The notes below the pieces were generated by a model. That model saw only the letters and a program-made list of their open reading frames with translations. It ran no database searches and was not told the DNA's origin. A DNA stretch of 64,000 nt from Siphonodentalium dalli (lineage: Eukaryota; Mollusca; Scaphopoda; Gadilida; Siphonodentaliidae): positions 278,003,426 to 278,067,425 of the forward strand of contig CP136063.1 of assembly GCA_032622095.1 (NCBI GenBank). The letters are read 5' to 3'. This document shows, in pieces, positions 40,601-44,474 of this stretch. How positions within the stretch are numbered: the first letter of the stretch is position 1; every line of letters starts with the position of its first letter. Both the position numbers and the translations under genes were made by a program.

Positions 40601-40966
40601 TAACTTTCAACTTCACGTACCACAACAAGTCCATAATAAGTCTTTAAGACAAAAGTTGACAACACACAATGCACCAATGCCTTATTTAAAAAAAAAAATC
40701 ACCATCTGACAAGTCATCGGTTTTATATATCAAATGGTTTTATAATTTTATAACGAGGCTGAATATCATGGGAATTTGCTTTCATTTGACAATGTATTAA
40801 TCGTTTCCACTTGTATAGTCTGGCATATATTCATTTGAAAATATTTGCATTTTGCACTGTTTTAATGGTTGCTCATTTTCTTTACAGATATGGTGCCCAA
40901 AGGACAGGAAACATTCCTGCAAACAGCACACTTGTGTTTGACATTGAGTTGAAAGCAGTCACCTAG
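4124..40966 (+). CDS. FKBP46: Nuclear FK506-binding protein (FKBP39/FKBP46 type), complete, 14 coding exons
   Basis: Peptidyl-prolyl cis-trans isomerase of the nuclear histone-chaperone FKBP family. Exons: 4124-4133, 14912-15007, 17663-17812, 19139-19297, 19846-19929, 21683-21867, 25609-25657, 27190-27242, 28123-28227, 33791-33931, 34908-35018, 36862-36988, 38697-38745, 40888-40966. All introns are GT-AG, phases agree at every junction, and the total is 1398 nt (465 residues plus TAG). Residues 1 to ~93 form the nucleoplasmin-like domain, starting MFWG as in FKBP39/46 proteins. Residues ~105-260 hold three acidic Ser/Asp/Glu tracts and a KKQKKQK signal. Residues ~245-345 are Lys-rich. Residues ~357-465 are the FKBP domain. 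The expected pocket residues are present: Y in VFYCGKL, FD in TKFD, PFRF, EVIKGW, YGAQ and LVFDIEL. It is therefore predicted to be catalytically competent. Known family members act in chromatin and nucleolus. The exact orthologue name within the family is inferred. Confidence 0.93.
4684..4757. repeat. 22-bp minisatellite, ~3.5 copies
   Basis: The motif GCAGCAAGTCCCYGGTAAA repeats at about 22-bp spacing near the start of FKBP intron 1. Confidence 0.8.
5281..5658 (+). pseudogene. Left half of a decayed transposon ORF (zinc-finger/PHD-like), split by a hAT insertion
   Basis: Two frames carry protein-like sequence. The first, from 5281, encodes [20 protein letters not shown] and then [10 protein letters not shown], a C4HC3-like (PHD-type) zinc-binding pattern often found at the front of transposon proteins. 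The second runs from ~5400 with [18 protein letters not shown] and continues, after a frameshift near 5577, as [18 protein letters not shown]. The reading resumes beyond the inserted hAT element at 9848. I infer a decayed transposase or related mobile-element gene and cannot name the superfamily. Confidence 0.5.
5862..7092. mobile_element. hAT-like element with CCTTGAAA subterminal repeats
   Basis: Starts CAGGGTATCCGCGG and ends GGGCAGATACCCTG, so the terminal inverted repeat is CAGGGTATC. Both ends carry multiple CTTGAAA/CTTGAATT motifs (5875-5990 and 6975-7065), a layout known in one hAT lineage. Target duplication is unclear: only ATAAA is shared by the flanks. It contains a BED-finger coding remnant at 6481-6750. 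Related CTTGAA-rich ends recur at 38040-38366. Confidence 0.6.
6481..6750 (+). pseudogene. BED-type zinc finger remnant of a hAT transposase
   Basis: The frame reads [20 protein letters not shown] and then [20 protein letters not shown] with LKHQKN. This is the aromatic-CxxC-Hx4H layout of the BED finger that begins hAT transposases. No catalytic domain follows, so the element cannot encode an active transposase here. The start is upstream of the ATG at 6505, since homology-like sequence extends back to about 6490. Confidence 0.65.
7142..8028. mobile_element. Non-autonomous hAT-like element (887 bp) nested in the larger hAT
   Basis: Begins CAGGGTTGGTGATTT and ends AAATCAGCCAACCCTG. The 8-mer CCTAAGCA is duplicated exactly on both flanks (7134-7141 and 8029-8036). 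The interior ends are rich in GATTTAAATC repeats. No coding sequence. Confidence 0.88.
9848..10105 (+). pseudogene. Right half of the decayed transposon ORF
   Basis: Resumes in frame after the duplicated CCAAGGAG with [20 protein letters not shown] and [17 protein letters not shown], then a charged tail rich in Arg, Glu and Gln. It matches no function I can name. Together with 5281-5658 it shows that the hAT element landed inside an older mobile-element gene. Confidence 0.5.
10482..11680. mobile_element. Possible element with GGCCAAAAAAAG ends and low-complexity G/C runs
   Basis: The left end reads AAGGCCAAAAAAAG (10482) and the right end TTTTTTTTTGGGCCT (near 11675). It contains a ~20-bp G run at 10551-10570, CCCACCCCCACC at 10628 and CACCCACCCACCCC near 11050, plus one satellite monomer at 10780-10880. 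Similar GGCCAAAG ends bound 22737-23254. The boundaries are tentative. Confidence 0.35.
10780..14620. repeat. Satellite array, ~155-165 bp monomer with GGCCGCCAGCGGCC core
   Basis: More than 20 monomers. Each has CACGGGCTACAGGTCGTAC, then TGATCATCATGAAATTTGTC, then ACATGTAGATGGGAACGA, TTTTGGGGTCATTCGG and the palindromic core GGCCGCCAGCGGCC followed by ATCTTGGATTT. A higher-order unit of about 637 bp (four monomers) is visible at 11691-12328 versus 12329-12965. A non-satellite spacer interrupts at about 13290-13610. The short frames starting [11 protein letters not shown] at 12217, 12854 and 13659 are satellite-derived and are not genes. Confidence 0.9.
13350..13610. repeat. Satellite interruption with element ends and (GT)n
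   Basis: Carries TTGAGCTACAGTGTCATTGA at 13468 and, about 45 bp later, an inverted TTTTTAGCTCAAC; then CATTGTAAAGTTTGAGCT and a (GT)n run. The same TTGAGCTACAGTGTCATTGA end appears at 34549 and 39858, and inverted at 43306. It is probably the terminus of the element family that carries the satellite. Confidence 0.5.
14912..15007 (+). CDS. FKBP46: FKBP exon 2, nucleoplasmin-like domain
   Basis: Acceptor TTATTTCAG, donor GTAAAG. Encodes [20 protein letters not shown] and then [11 protein letters not shown], the first half of the NPL fold. Confidence 0.9.
15438..16557. mobile_element. Non-autonomous hAT-like element (1120 bp)
   Basis: Ends TAGTGCTGAAACGG and CCGTTTCAGCACTA are inverted repeats, with the 8-mer CAAATATC duplicated on both sides (15430-15437 and 16558-16565). 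Subterminal CCGGTT motifs occur at both ends. No convincing coding sequence. It lies in FKBP intron 2. Confidence 0.88.
17252..17518. mobile_element. TTAA-type hairpin MITE (CCCTTTCTATACTAAAT ends)
   Basis: Left end AACCCTTTCTATACTAAAT and right end ATTTAGTATAGAAAGGGTTAA form an inverted pair. An internal stem GAAATGTTCAGATAATAAGT pairs with ACTTATTATCTGAACATTTC (17409-17472). The right flank is TTAA but the left is CTAA. Fragments of the family recur at 21955-22100 and 61951-62060. Confidence 0.65.
17663..17812 (+). CDS. FKBP46: FKBP exon 3, nucleoplasmin-like domain
   Basis: Acceptor TTTGTTTCAG, donor GTGAAC. Encodes the second half of the NPL fold, including [37 protein letters not shown] and four cysteines. 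Confidence 0.92.
17955..18290. repeat. Dispersed repeat copy (TACCCTCCGTAACGAG ... GGCACATATATTTAGT)
   Basis: Resembles, in inverted orientation, sequence at 49126-49330 (shared GTTATCCCCC, ACATATATTTAGT-like and GGAACCTG words). Non-coding and in FKBP intron 3. Confidence 0.4.
18300..19138. other. FKBP intron 3 remainder; one hairpin, no gene seen
   Basis: ACAGAACACAACTTGCATC at 18656 pairs with GATGCAAGTTGTGTTCTGT at 18782, giving a ~145-bp hairpin of mobile-element type. Otherwise featureless. Confidence 0.4.
19139..19297 (+). CDS. FKBP46: FKBP exon 4, end of NPL domain and first acidic tract
   Basis: Encodes GIVHLTGYL, the last NPL strand, followed by an acidic Ser/Asp/Glu-rich linker ([28 protein letters not shown]). 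Donor GTACAT. Confidence 0.92.
19592..19700. mobile_element. Tc1/mariner-like MITE fragment (TACAGTAATGCCC end)
   Basis: Begins TACAGTAATGCCCTAAATAA and runs through GGATTTAGTCGGAAATATGG and TTGCCATTCAT. It is one arm of the fold-back element seen complete at 54966-55172. TA-flanked CAGT termini are typical of mariner-type MITEs. Confidence 0.55.
19846..19929 (+). CDS. FKBP46: FKBP exon 5, acidic linker
   Basis: Encodes [20 protein letters not shown] and then DGEVQFK. Donor GTAACT. A MITE begins 25 nt after the donor. Confidence 0.9.
19955..20369. mobile_element. Paired-hairpin MITE, 8-bp target duplication (family B)
   Basis: Ends CAAGCCTGCAAATAGCG and CGCTATTTGCAGGCTTG variants, with 8-mer AATGGGTG on both sides (19947-19954 and 20370-20377). 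It holds two ~80-94 bp hairpins whose arms contain GAATGAGGTCCCCAGAGGGT and its complement (19985-20062 and 20250-20342), separated by an AT-rich spacer. The 8-bp duplication suggests hAT mobilisation. It starts 25 nt after the FKBP exon 5 donor. Confidence 0.88.
20560..21010. repeat. Pearl-like non-autonomous element fragment
   Basis: A G-run (20562-20573) is followed by degenerate tandem units sharing GGTTGTC, ATGATAAC and ATATTCAACAAAATTT (20752 and 20856). Non-coding. The tandem-core layout matches other elements in the window. Confidence 0.4.
21335..21436. repeat. 34-bp minisatellite, 3 copies
   Basis: Three copies of a unit containing CATGTGATAATCACACCCTC and CCCTTATAAA, in FKBP intron 5. 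Confidence 0.85.
21683..21867 (+). CDS. FKBP46: FKBP exon 6, basic signal and main acidic tract
   Basis: Encodes [18 protein letters not shown], a likely nuclear localisation signal, and then a run of aspartates and glutamates ending ENSLLAQ. This is the GAT/GAA-rich core of the linker. Donor GTATGT, ending in phase 0. Confidence 0.9.
22180..22572. mobile_element. Paired-hairpin TTAA MITE, 393 bp (family H reference copy)
   Basis: TTAA lies at both flanks (22176-22179 and 22573-22576), and the ends are CCCTTTACCCAACA and TATTGGGTAAAGGG. Two 67-bp hairpins (22330-22396 and 22479-22545) have arms starting CCAATGCATTCTCTTATATA and pairing almost perfectly over 32 bp around a 3-nt loop. The second hairpin is the reverse complement of the first, so each arm of the large inverted repeat contains a hairpin. 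TTAA duplication with CCC ends is typical of piggyBac-type mobilisation. Non-coding. Confidence 0.88.
22737..23254. mobile_element. Short inverted-repeat element hosting a TTAA MITE
   Basis: Left end TAAGGCCAAAGAAAATTTAA and right end TTTTTGTCTTTGGCCTA are inverted. Subterminal GGTTTGGGTT at the left answers AACCCAAACC at the right. The element is interrupted by the TTAA MITE at 22972-23199. Confidence 0.55.
22972..23199. mobile_element. TTAA MITE with one family-H hairpin (CCCTTTGAGTGCCAGG ends)
   Basis: TTAA flanks both ends (22968-22971 and 23200-23203). The ends are CCCTTTGAGTGCCAGG and CTGGCACTCAAAGGG. One CCAATGCATTCTC hairpin lies inside (about 23020-23086). It has the same terminal sequence type as 41128-41334, 47980-48463 and 50437-50622. 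Confidence 0.85.
23327..23450. repeat. 45-bp minisatellite, ~2.8 copies
   Basis: A unit containing AATCAAGGAGCTCATGATGA and ACCATAGTCTGTCACAACAC repeats at 45 bp. Because 45 is a multiple of 3, frames stay open on both strands, but nothing else supports a gene. Confidence 0.85.
24352..25345. repeat. 66-74 bp minisatellite, ~14 copies
   Basis: Units contain AAGTATCATGCAACACAAGA, TCCCATTTATATAACCATTA and ATTATAATTAGTATAT. Copies differ by small indels (CATTATA present or absent; AAAACC versus TATAACC). It lies in FKBP intron 6. The repeats are contiguous with no spacers, so this is not a CRISPR-like array. Confidence 0.92.
25609..25657 (+). CDS. FKBP46: FKBP exon 7, poly-Glu
   Basis: Encodes VEESD followed by 11 glutamates. 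Acceptor TTTATTCCAG, donor GTAATC. Purine-rich, like an exonic splicing enhancer. Confidence 0.85.
25885..26215 (-). mobile_element. Probable non-LTR retrotransposon 3' tail
   Basis: A GATAGATAGATA microsatellite is followed by TTTATTCACAAAATGCTC, then AT-rich non-coding sequence, then GCTGTGCTGTCCCAGCAGCA. On the - strand this reads as a 3' UTR ending in a short simple repeat, as in several LINE families. No coding part is recognised. Confidence 0.4.
26361..26730. mobile_element. Family-H paired-hairpin element without TTAA ends
   Basis: Bounded by ACCCTGTGCCAATGC and GCATTGGCACAGGGT, with one hairpin at each end. The spacer contains GAGCCCCACACATTTATAGA and TGTCTGGGGCTCTGTATGG, which also pair. 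The outer flank GTAAGTCGGGATTTTTTT matches the larger element at 45548-47904. Confidence 0.75.
27190..27242 (+). CDS. FKBP46: FKBP exon 8, Lys-rich
   Basis: Encodes [18 protein letters not shown]. Acceptor TATTTTTAG, donor GTTAGT. Confidence 0.85.
27385..27690. repeat. ~143-bp tandem pair
   Basis: AACTAATTAAGGGCTGTAAC at 27388 recurs as AACTAATTAAGGGTTGTAAC at 27532. Same core-repeat style as the pearl-like elements. In FKBP intron 8. Confidence 0.5.
28123..28227 (+). CDS. FKBP46: FKBP exon 9, poly-Lys
   Basis: Encodes [18 protein letters not shown], then 11 lysines, then ATENGE. Donor GTATGG. The frame stays open across the donor into an 18-bp repeat array (see 28246-28447). Confidence 0.85.
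28246..28447. repeat. 18-bp minisatellite directly after FKBP exon 9
   Basis: About 11 copies of ATATACTGGCATTCTGAA begin about 20 nt after the exon 9 donor. The unit is six codons, so the FKBP frame, if the donor were skipped, would read (IYWHSE)n until a TGA near 28518. The - strand is also open because of the periodicity and is not a gene. Confidence 0.9.
28510..28792. mobile_element. Family-B MITE, left part (split by the 3.9-kb transposon)
   Basis: Carries hairpin arms ATAATGTCCCCAGAGGGTGA and CCTCCAGGGACCTCATTCTG plus the family spacer, up to GACTATA, where the transposon at 28793 interrupts it. The rest of the MITE resumes at 32700 with TATAGATGAGACCTAAGCAG. Confidence 0.7.
29140..29600. 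mobile_element. Pearl-like element with (GTCC)n run
   Basis: A CGTCCGTCCGTCC microsatellite (29197-29258) is followed by two ~145-bp tandem core units sharing ATAACTCAAACATTTT, CAGCCCAAAATACAGATC and GGGTTTGATCCGA. Ends in a poly-A/T tract near 29580. This layout matches bivalve pearl/CvA-type elements. Confidence 0.6.
29640..30440. other. Transposon interior, no gene recognised
   Basis: AT-rich. A degenerate family-H hairpin arm (GTGCATTCTCTTATATAA) lies at 30176-30193. No coding sequence identified. Confidence 0.4.
30950..31460 (+). pseudogene. N-terminal part of the transposon protein, internally duplicated and broken
   Basis: Starts with ATG directly after a strong acceptor (ACTTATTATTTCAG), and a matching donor AAAG/GTATGT lies at 30538, so a 5' untranslated exon is likely. 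It encodes [20 protein letters not shown] and an acidic/Ser-rich region ending [16 protein letters not shown] ~250-bp segment is then repeated (WSNVSDSVF ... [11 protein letters not shown]) with in-frame stops near 31208, 31248 and 31270. The tail is basic ([12 protein letters not shown]). It looks like a dead N-terminal module of the OTU protein. Confidence 0.5.
31932..32332 (+). pseudogene. OTU-like cysteine protease fragment
   Basis: The frame reads [24 protein letters not shown] with its following aromatic is the catalytic Asp/Cys loop of the OTU deubiquitinase fold. [20 protein letters not shown] and [20 protein letters not shown] match the general helix order of OTU domains. The frame ends at HETCMVNK before the C-terminal catalytic His motif can be identified, so it is truncated. 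OTU modules are known in several transposable elements. Its location inside inverted repeats supports that origin rather than a host gene. Confidence 0.6.
32700..32820. mobile_element. Family-B MITE, right part
   Basis: Resumes with TATAGATGAGACCTAAGCAG and carries the second hairpin (GAGGTCCCCATTGGGTGAAT and its partner ending GGGGACCTCATTCT). Confidence 0.65.
32920..33540. mobile_element. Family-B MITE cluster with a nested 254-bp copy
   Basis: At least four GAGGTCCCCAGAGGGTGAAT hairpins lie here (32931-33025, 33202-33296, 33305-33400, and half at 33475-33530). A complete short element spans 33174-33427, with ends CAAGCCTTGAAATAG and CTATTTCAAGGTTTG and the 8-mer ACAATATT on both sides (33166-33173 and 33428-33435). 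It is inserted into the spacer of an older B copy. Confidence 0.8.
33791..33931 (+). CDS. FKBP46: FKBP exon 10, in-frame 13-residue repeats
   Basis: Made of three 39-bp copies encoding [26 protein letters not shown] and [13 protein letters not shown], then ATPASQ. Acceptor TTCATTTCAG, donor GTATGG. Phase 0 on both sides, so repeat number can change without breaking the frame. Confidence 0.87.
34040..34312 (+). mobile_element. LINE 3' tail
   Basis: Ends with ACTTGTAAAGCGCATTGGAA, TTTCTTAAATGTTAATAAAT and an (AAT)n-like repeat. Tails with an AAAGCGC word and short tandem ATAAT repeats are typical of CR1/L2-like non-LTR elements. No reverse transcriptase sequence remains. Confidence 0.5.
34408..34525. 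mobile_element. Mariner-like MITE fragment
   Basis: Contains TAATGCTCTAAATAATCGAC, GGATTTAGTCGGAAATATGG and TTGCCATTCATCTGAAAGCT, one arm of the 54966-55172 fold-back family. Confidence 0.55.
34625..34775. mobile_element. Single-hairpin family-B MITE
   Basis: Ends CAAGCCTTGAAATAGTGTGT and ACACTATTTCATAGCC surround one hairpin (34653-34746). GTAATAGCC occurs on both flanks, consistent with a target duplication. Confidence 0.7.
34908..35018 (+). CDS. FKBP46: FKBP exon 11, start of FKBP domain
   Basis: Encodes a basic stretch ([11 protein letters not shown]) and then [19 protein letters not shown], the first strand of the FKBP fold. Donor GTATGT. A MITE-like sequence starts 8 nt downstream. 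Confidence 0.9.
35026..35612. mobile_element. Family-B MITE copies starting 8 nt after exon 11
   Basis: A B-type start CAAGCCTGCAAATAGCGTGT at 35026 is cut short at CTGTC. After ~140 bp of other sequence, a second start (CTGCAAATAGCGTGTCTGTC at 35185) leads two hairpins (35209-35304 and 35503-35599) and ends CAAATGACAGACTTG. Confidence 0.7.
35620..36861. other. FKBP intron 11 remainder, nothing recognised
   Basis: AT-rich intronic DNA with no coding sequence, hairpin or element boundary I could support. Confidence 0.4.
36862..36988 (+). CDS. FKBP46: FKBP exon 12, FKBP domain core
   Basis: Encodes [16 protein letters not shown] and [20 protein letters not shown], with most of the FK506/substrate pocket. 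Donor GTAAGT. Confidence 0.94.
37000..37436. mobile_element. Mariner-like MITE arm split by a family-H element
   Basis: TAAATAATCGACTCA before and CCACAGCAGAATAGTC after the H element are adjacent parts of the TACAGTAATGCCC family (compare 40366-40395). The H element used the TTAA inside this MITE as its target. Confidence 0.65.
37020..37411. mobile_element. Paired-hairpin TTAA MITE (family H, 392 bp)
   Basis: Nearly identical to 22180-22572 in inverse orientation of the spacer. Left flank TTAA (37016-37019), right flank TTAT (37412-37415). Hairpins at about 37044-37110 and 37195-37261. It starts 31 nt after the exon 12 donor and is nested in the mariner-like MITE. Confidence 0.87.
37650..37719. 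repeat. 18-bp minisatellite, ~4 copies
   Basis: ACACTTACCACCATAGTT repeated at 18-bp spacing in FKBP intron 12. Confidence 0.85.
38040..38366. mobile_element. hAT-like element with CCCTTGAA repeats
   Basis: CACCCTTGAATATGAAAATT near 38049 and TGGAATACCCTTGAA at 38352 are the same subterminal CTTGAA motifs as the element at 5862-7092. GCAGGTCCTAG and CTAGCGGGAGC are candidate inner ends. Boundaries uncertain. Confidence 0.45.
38367..38619. mobile_element. Family-B MITE, double hairpin
   Basis: Ends CAAGACTTGAAATAGGGTGT and ACCCTATTTCAAGGCTTG. Hairpins at 38397-38489 and 38498-38593. Flanks CCCTTGAA and CCATTGAA differ at one base in eight. It ends 77 nt before FKBP exon 13. Confidence 0.8.
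38697..38745 (+). CDS. FKBP46: FKBP exon 13, FKBP domain
   Basis: Encodes [17 protein letters not shown]. Acceptor ACTATTCAG, donor GTGAGT. Confidence 0.93.
38815..39670. repeat. Second block of the GGCCGCCAGCGGCC satellite
   Basis: About five more degenerate monomers of the intron 1 satellite (GGCTACAGGTCGTAC, CATCATGAAATTTGTCATG, AGCAGCCATCTTGGATTTTA), in FKBP intron 13. It is followed by TTGAGCTACAGTGTCATTGA at 39858, the same element end as in intron 1. Confidence 0.85.
40353..40483. mobile_element. Short mariner-like fold-back MITE
   Basis: TACAGTAATGCCCTAAATAA and its inverse GGGCATTACTGTA bracket a nearly perfect 130-bp hairpin. TA-flanked. Confidence 0.8.
40888..40966 (+). CDS. FKBP46: FKBP exon 14, C-terminus
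   Basis: Encodes [20 protein letters not shown] and then LKAVT before TAG. Acceptor CTTTACAG. The exon is followed by tandem decayed copies of itself. Confidence 0.93.
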
Positions 40967-41127
40967 AGCATGTCAAGTTTTATTTCGTCATTCAAAGGAA
41001 AGGAAACATACACCCAAACGGCATGCTTGTGTTTGACATGAGCTGAAAGCAGTCATCTGGGACGAGTGATGTTATATTTCATCATTCAGAGGATAGGAAA
41101 CATCTCTCCAAGCAGCACTCTTATTAA

Positions 41128-41334
41128 CCATTTCAGTGCCAAGTCCGATTTTTGTATCCACCCATATTTCCTTGATCATTTTTCAAATTTATTGATTATA
41201 ATAATGTGATACATTGATGGAAAGAGCTCTTAGAGCTCTTTCCATCAATGTATCACATTATTATAATCAATAAATTTGTAAAATGATCAAGGAAATATGG
41301 GTTGATACAAAAATAGGACTTGGCACTGAAAGGG
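41128..41334. mobile_element. Full fold-back TTAA MITE (207 bp)
   Basis: TTAA on both sides (41124-41127 and 41335-41338). The ends are CCATTTCAGTGCCAAGTCCG and TGGCACTGAAAGG. The two halves pair along their whole ~100-bp length around AGAGCTCTT. A near-identical copy lies at 50437-50622. Confidence 0.88.
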
Positions 41335-41633
41335 TTAACAAACTTGAGTTGAAAAACAGTCATCTAGAACATGTGATTATTGTAATGAAGTCATCTGACT
41401 TTGAGTTGAAAGATGAGTTGAAAGAAATCAGCCAATACAAGTTTATTCCATCATTCAGAAGAAAGGAACATCCCTACGAACAGTACACTTATGTTTGACA
41501 TAACATGCAAAGTTTTATTCTGTCATTCAGTTGTCTGACATTGAGTTGTCTCACATTGAGTTGAAAGCAGTCAGCTGGATCAAGTGAAGTTTTATTCCAT
41601 CATTCAGTCATCTATCATCATATGTGATGTGTA

Positions 41634-41639
41634 AATAAA
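41634..41639 (+). terminator. Candidate FKBP polyadenylation signal AATAAA
   Basis: First canonical AATAAA on the + strand after the duplicated-exon region, about 670 nt past the stop codon. Confidence 0.5.
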
Positions 41640-41761
41640 ACCGTACTTTGAAGGTCTTATTTGAAACATTGTTTTATCACACCCATTGTTATATTTTCAG
41701 TATTAAAGGCCACAAAAAAATATTTGTTTTCCTTTTACAGAGCCAAAAAAATTCCAGGTTT

Positions 41762-42378
41762 AAACAAGAGGTGTGCACTCGAGTGCTAGCATACCCCCAC
41801 CGTGGCAAATTCAACCCGCATTATCCGTAAACTCAACAAAAAAGATTTTAACTTTAAAGAAAATTCGGACTAATAATATCGATATGGTGTCACAAGAAGC
41901 TTGTACAGAAAAAATTATTCAAATCGGTTCATATTTGTTAAAGTTATTAAGTCAGACAGAATTTTCTAAGTCAAAATAAGTCGAAAATGAAGTGAAATAT
42001 TACGAAAAACAGTCTGAGCCAATCCCTAGCTGCATCACGTAGAGAGGGTATTGTGAGAAGCATGTATACCAAAAATTATTGAAATCGGTTCATATTTGTT
42101 AAAGTTATTAAGTCGGACAGAATTTTTCTAAGTCAAAATAAGTCGAAAAAGAGGCGTAACTTGAAAAAAAAAGTCGGACCGAACCGCAATTAGCATCATG
42201 CGGAGAGACCGTCTTAAGGAGATTGCATACACAAAATTATTGAAATCGGTTCATAGTTCGAGTTATGAGGTCGGACGGACGGAGCGACTGACGGACGGAC
42301 ACACAGAGGGAGAAAGCCAGACGGACGGACGCAGTCAATCCAGTATACCCCCCAATTTTCTTCGAAAGTGGGGGATAT
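41762..42378. mobile_element. Pearl-like element with tandem cores and (GGAC)n
   Basis: Begins AACAAGAGGTGTGCACTCGA and ends with (CGGA)n-rich sequence, then CCCCCAATTTTC and GAAAGTGGGGG, which pair. About three ~130-bp cores share GAAATCGGTTCATA and AAGTTATTAAGTCGGACAG. Lies between the two genes. Confidence 0.65.
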
Positions 42379-42396
42379 AACAATATGTATCTTTAA

Positions 42397-42575
42397 CCCT
42401 TTCATGACGGGAGCTGTGCTGGTGCAGCATTAAAAATCCTGTCCCTAGACTCGCATATAAGAGAATGCACTGGCTGTCAAAGTGAATATTGTCAGGCCAA
42501 TGTATTTTCTTATATATGCGAGGCTCCCAGATACTCGCAATTATAAGAAAATGCATTGGCACAGGGTTTTCGCAA
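42397..42575. mobile_element. Diverged family-H element (CCCTTTCATGACGGGAGC end)
   Basis: TTAA at 42393-42396, then CCCTTTCATGACGGGAGCTG and TGCTGGTGCAGCATTAAAAA. Degenerate hairpins follow (CTCGCATATAAGAGAATGCA; CCAATGTATTTTCTTATATA). Related copies at 51348-51582 and 61697-61936. The right end is not clear. Confidence 0.55.
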
Positions 42576-42599
42576 ATTTTCTCCACTTATGTGAAGCCT

Positions 42600-43300
42600 G
42601 TCTTATGTGTTATGCAGGAAAGAACTGAATCCAGCTCAATAAGGTGATTAGCTATATCAAGTTTGACAGGAAATTGGCTCTCAGGTGCCGAGCATTACAA
42701 ATATTAAAAAGTCTCCCATATTCACCTAGTAGAATAAGAAGTTATTTTGCCATTGGGAGTTCAGACTTCGAAGATGGTGATCTTAGAACTGTTAATTAAG
42801 TGAGAGAAGTGTCAGTATTTGGGTGTTCACTCTCGTGGTAACTATCACATGATATGTTTAAGCATGGGTTCCCTGTATATGAACAATATTCAACCTGCTA
42901 AAAAGAATCTCCACATTCCTACAAATGCTTGTGTTTTCAGATTTTCATACTGGTGTTAAGACTTGTTTATGCCTGCTTATCAAACAACTTTAACAACAGG
43001 CTGTTGAGAATTTTGATGAAACAATTGTCAGATATGTACAAAGTCATTTAATTTCTATTAATCAACATCCCTATACATAACAAATTGAGCTAATAAACAT
43101 ATCTTGGCCCATAAGTTTAAAAGACTTCGTTTATTCTAGTTTTAAATTGCCGATTTCGAGGTGGTATTCTGGTTTAAGTTGCTTCTTTTTTTATGCTGAT
43201 GTTCTGGAAGATAGATGCTATGCATTAATTGTAATTTTTTATTTCATTCCATCAAATGCAACCTTATTTTCTGGAACTATTGCACAGTCGTGAATAAAAT
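42600..43300. other. Intergenic, nothing recognised
   Basis: AT-rich sequence between the two 3' ends with no feature I can support. Confidence 0.4.
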
Positions 43301-43305
43301 GAAAG

Positions 43306-43900
43306 TGTCAATGACACTAGCTCAAATAGGAGAGTGGATAATGTTGAACATTACAGTCAATGGAGCGATATGGAATGCGGAAAGTTTTAATAAATGTGAG
43401 CCATATCAAGTTTGGGATCAATTGGATAAAAAATGTTGGCTGCAAGGCATGCTGAAATATTTAGTGATGCAAGGAGTAAAATCTAAGTGGGCTGCACATT
43501 TTCAAAACATTTCTCCAATAAATGTTGGCTGCAGGTGTAGGGTTTGCTGATGGATTCAAATGTGAAATCCAAGATGGCTGGCTGCCAGCAGCCGTGTTTT
43601 TATAATGAAATTTGGAAACATTTGATGACTCCGCTAGTGGTCACCTCAAAGATCCATATGAAGTTGAGTGATCATCGGATGAGGGATGTGCTGAAGGATT
43701 GTCATGCTAAGAGTAAAATAAAACATGGCCATGTTTTTTTTCAATGAAATTCAGGGAAAATTTTATGACTAGTGTTATCCAGATGATCCATATGAAGTTT
43801 GGATGAAAGATGTGACCTGTGGGGCATGCTAAAAAAAAATGTTGAATGATGCCAACCATGGCAATAGCTCAAACTTGTCCAGTTGAGCTAAAAAGCCTCT
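43306..43900. repeat. Diverged third block of the GGCCGCCAGCGGCC satellite
   Basis: Begins with the inverted end GTGTCAATGACACTAGCTCA and carries decayed monomer words (TCCAAGATGGCTGGCTGCCA, AAACATGGCCATG). Ends AGTTGAGCTAAAAAG at 43883. The open frames here are repeat-derived. Confidence 0.6.
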
Positions 43901-44110
43901 TTCCTGCATACAATACACTGGCATATATAAATTTATGTTTGAAAACAGTATGTGGAAGTAAGTTTCTTTGTGTTTATCCCAGTGGGTTTTGAAATGCATT
44001 GCCAGTCGAGACTTTTATCACCCATGGCTGGTTGTTGACATGCACTGGCATCACATGTACTTTGTGGGGGCTAACTTAATTTTAGCAAGCCAATATTAAG
44101 GAAAATTCAT

Positions 44111-44116
44111 TTTAAT
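44111..44116 (-). terminator. Candidate DHX34 polyadenylation signal ATTAAA
   Basis: TTTAAT on the + strand, about 360 nt past the stop codon. I saw no canonical AATAAA nearer. Weak. Confidence 0.25.
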
Positions 44117-44251
44117 AAATATCACAATGTATAAAAACTCTACACTATTCCTGATGGATGAGAAATTGAGTATGCTGGTGCTTCAGAATACTGAAAGAAA
44201 TTCGTTTAACCACAGCATAGCGGAATATCTCCACAAGTAGAAGTTTTTAGT

Positions 44252-44474
44252 ATTCATGATGTTTTCTGATGCATTAGAATCTTGACGGTAGTGAAGCTGT
44301 ATTCAGTCACATGCAGCACAATGGTATTTCTCCCTTAGAAGGTTAGACCTGTGTTCGATATTTATGATGCATGTGTTCTCCGTTGCTTTAGAATCTCGAC
44401 CGGACTGAAGCTGTAATCTCGATCACACGCAGCAGTGGTATTTTTCCTGAGAAGGTTAGACATGTGTTCTCTAT
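44252..44474 (-). repeat. Two decayed tandem copies of the DHX34 last coding exon
   Basis: On the - strand, immediately past the stop codon, the zinc-finger coding stretch recurs twice (about 44371-44460 and 44252-44345; spacing ~103 and ~118 bp). The nearer copy still reads [11 protein letters not shown] and RRTHAS-stop. It has lost bases around the first Cys, and the first zinc-binding His codon CAC is CAA. The farther copy is more diverged. Confidence 0.85.

Larger units (their letters stand above)
40967..41640 (+). repeat. FKBP 3' untranslated region made of tandem copies of the last coding exon
   Basis: After TAG the sequence repeats the exon 14 coding stretch. GGAAACAT + AGCACACTTGTGTTTGACAT + GAGTTGAAAGCAGTCA is followed by AAGTTTTATTTCGTCATTCA, and recurs from 41002 and 41096 at ~95-bp spacing, with later diverged copies near 41345, 41465 and 41550. 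The copies carry indels and cannot extend the protein. A TTAA MITE (41128-41334) sits inside the third copy. Confidence 0.85.
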
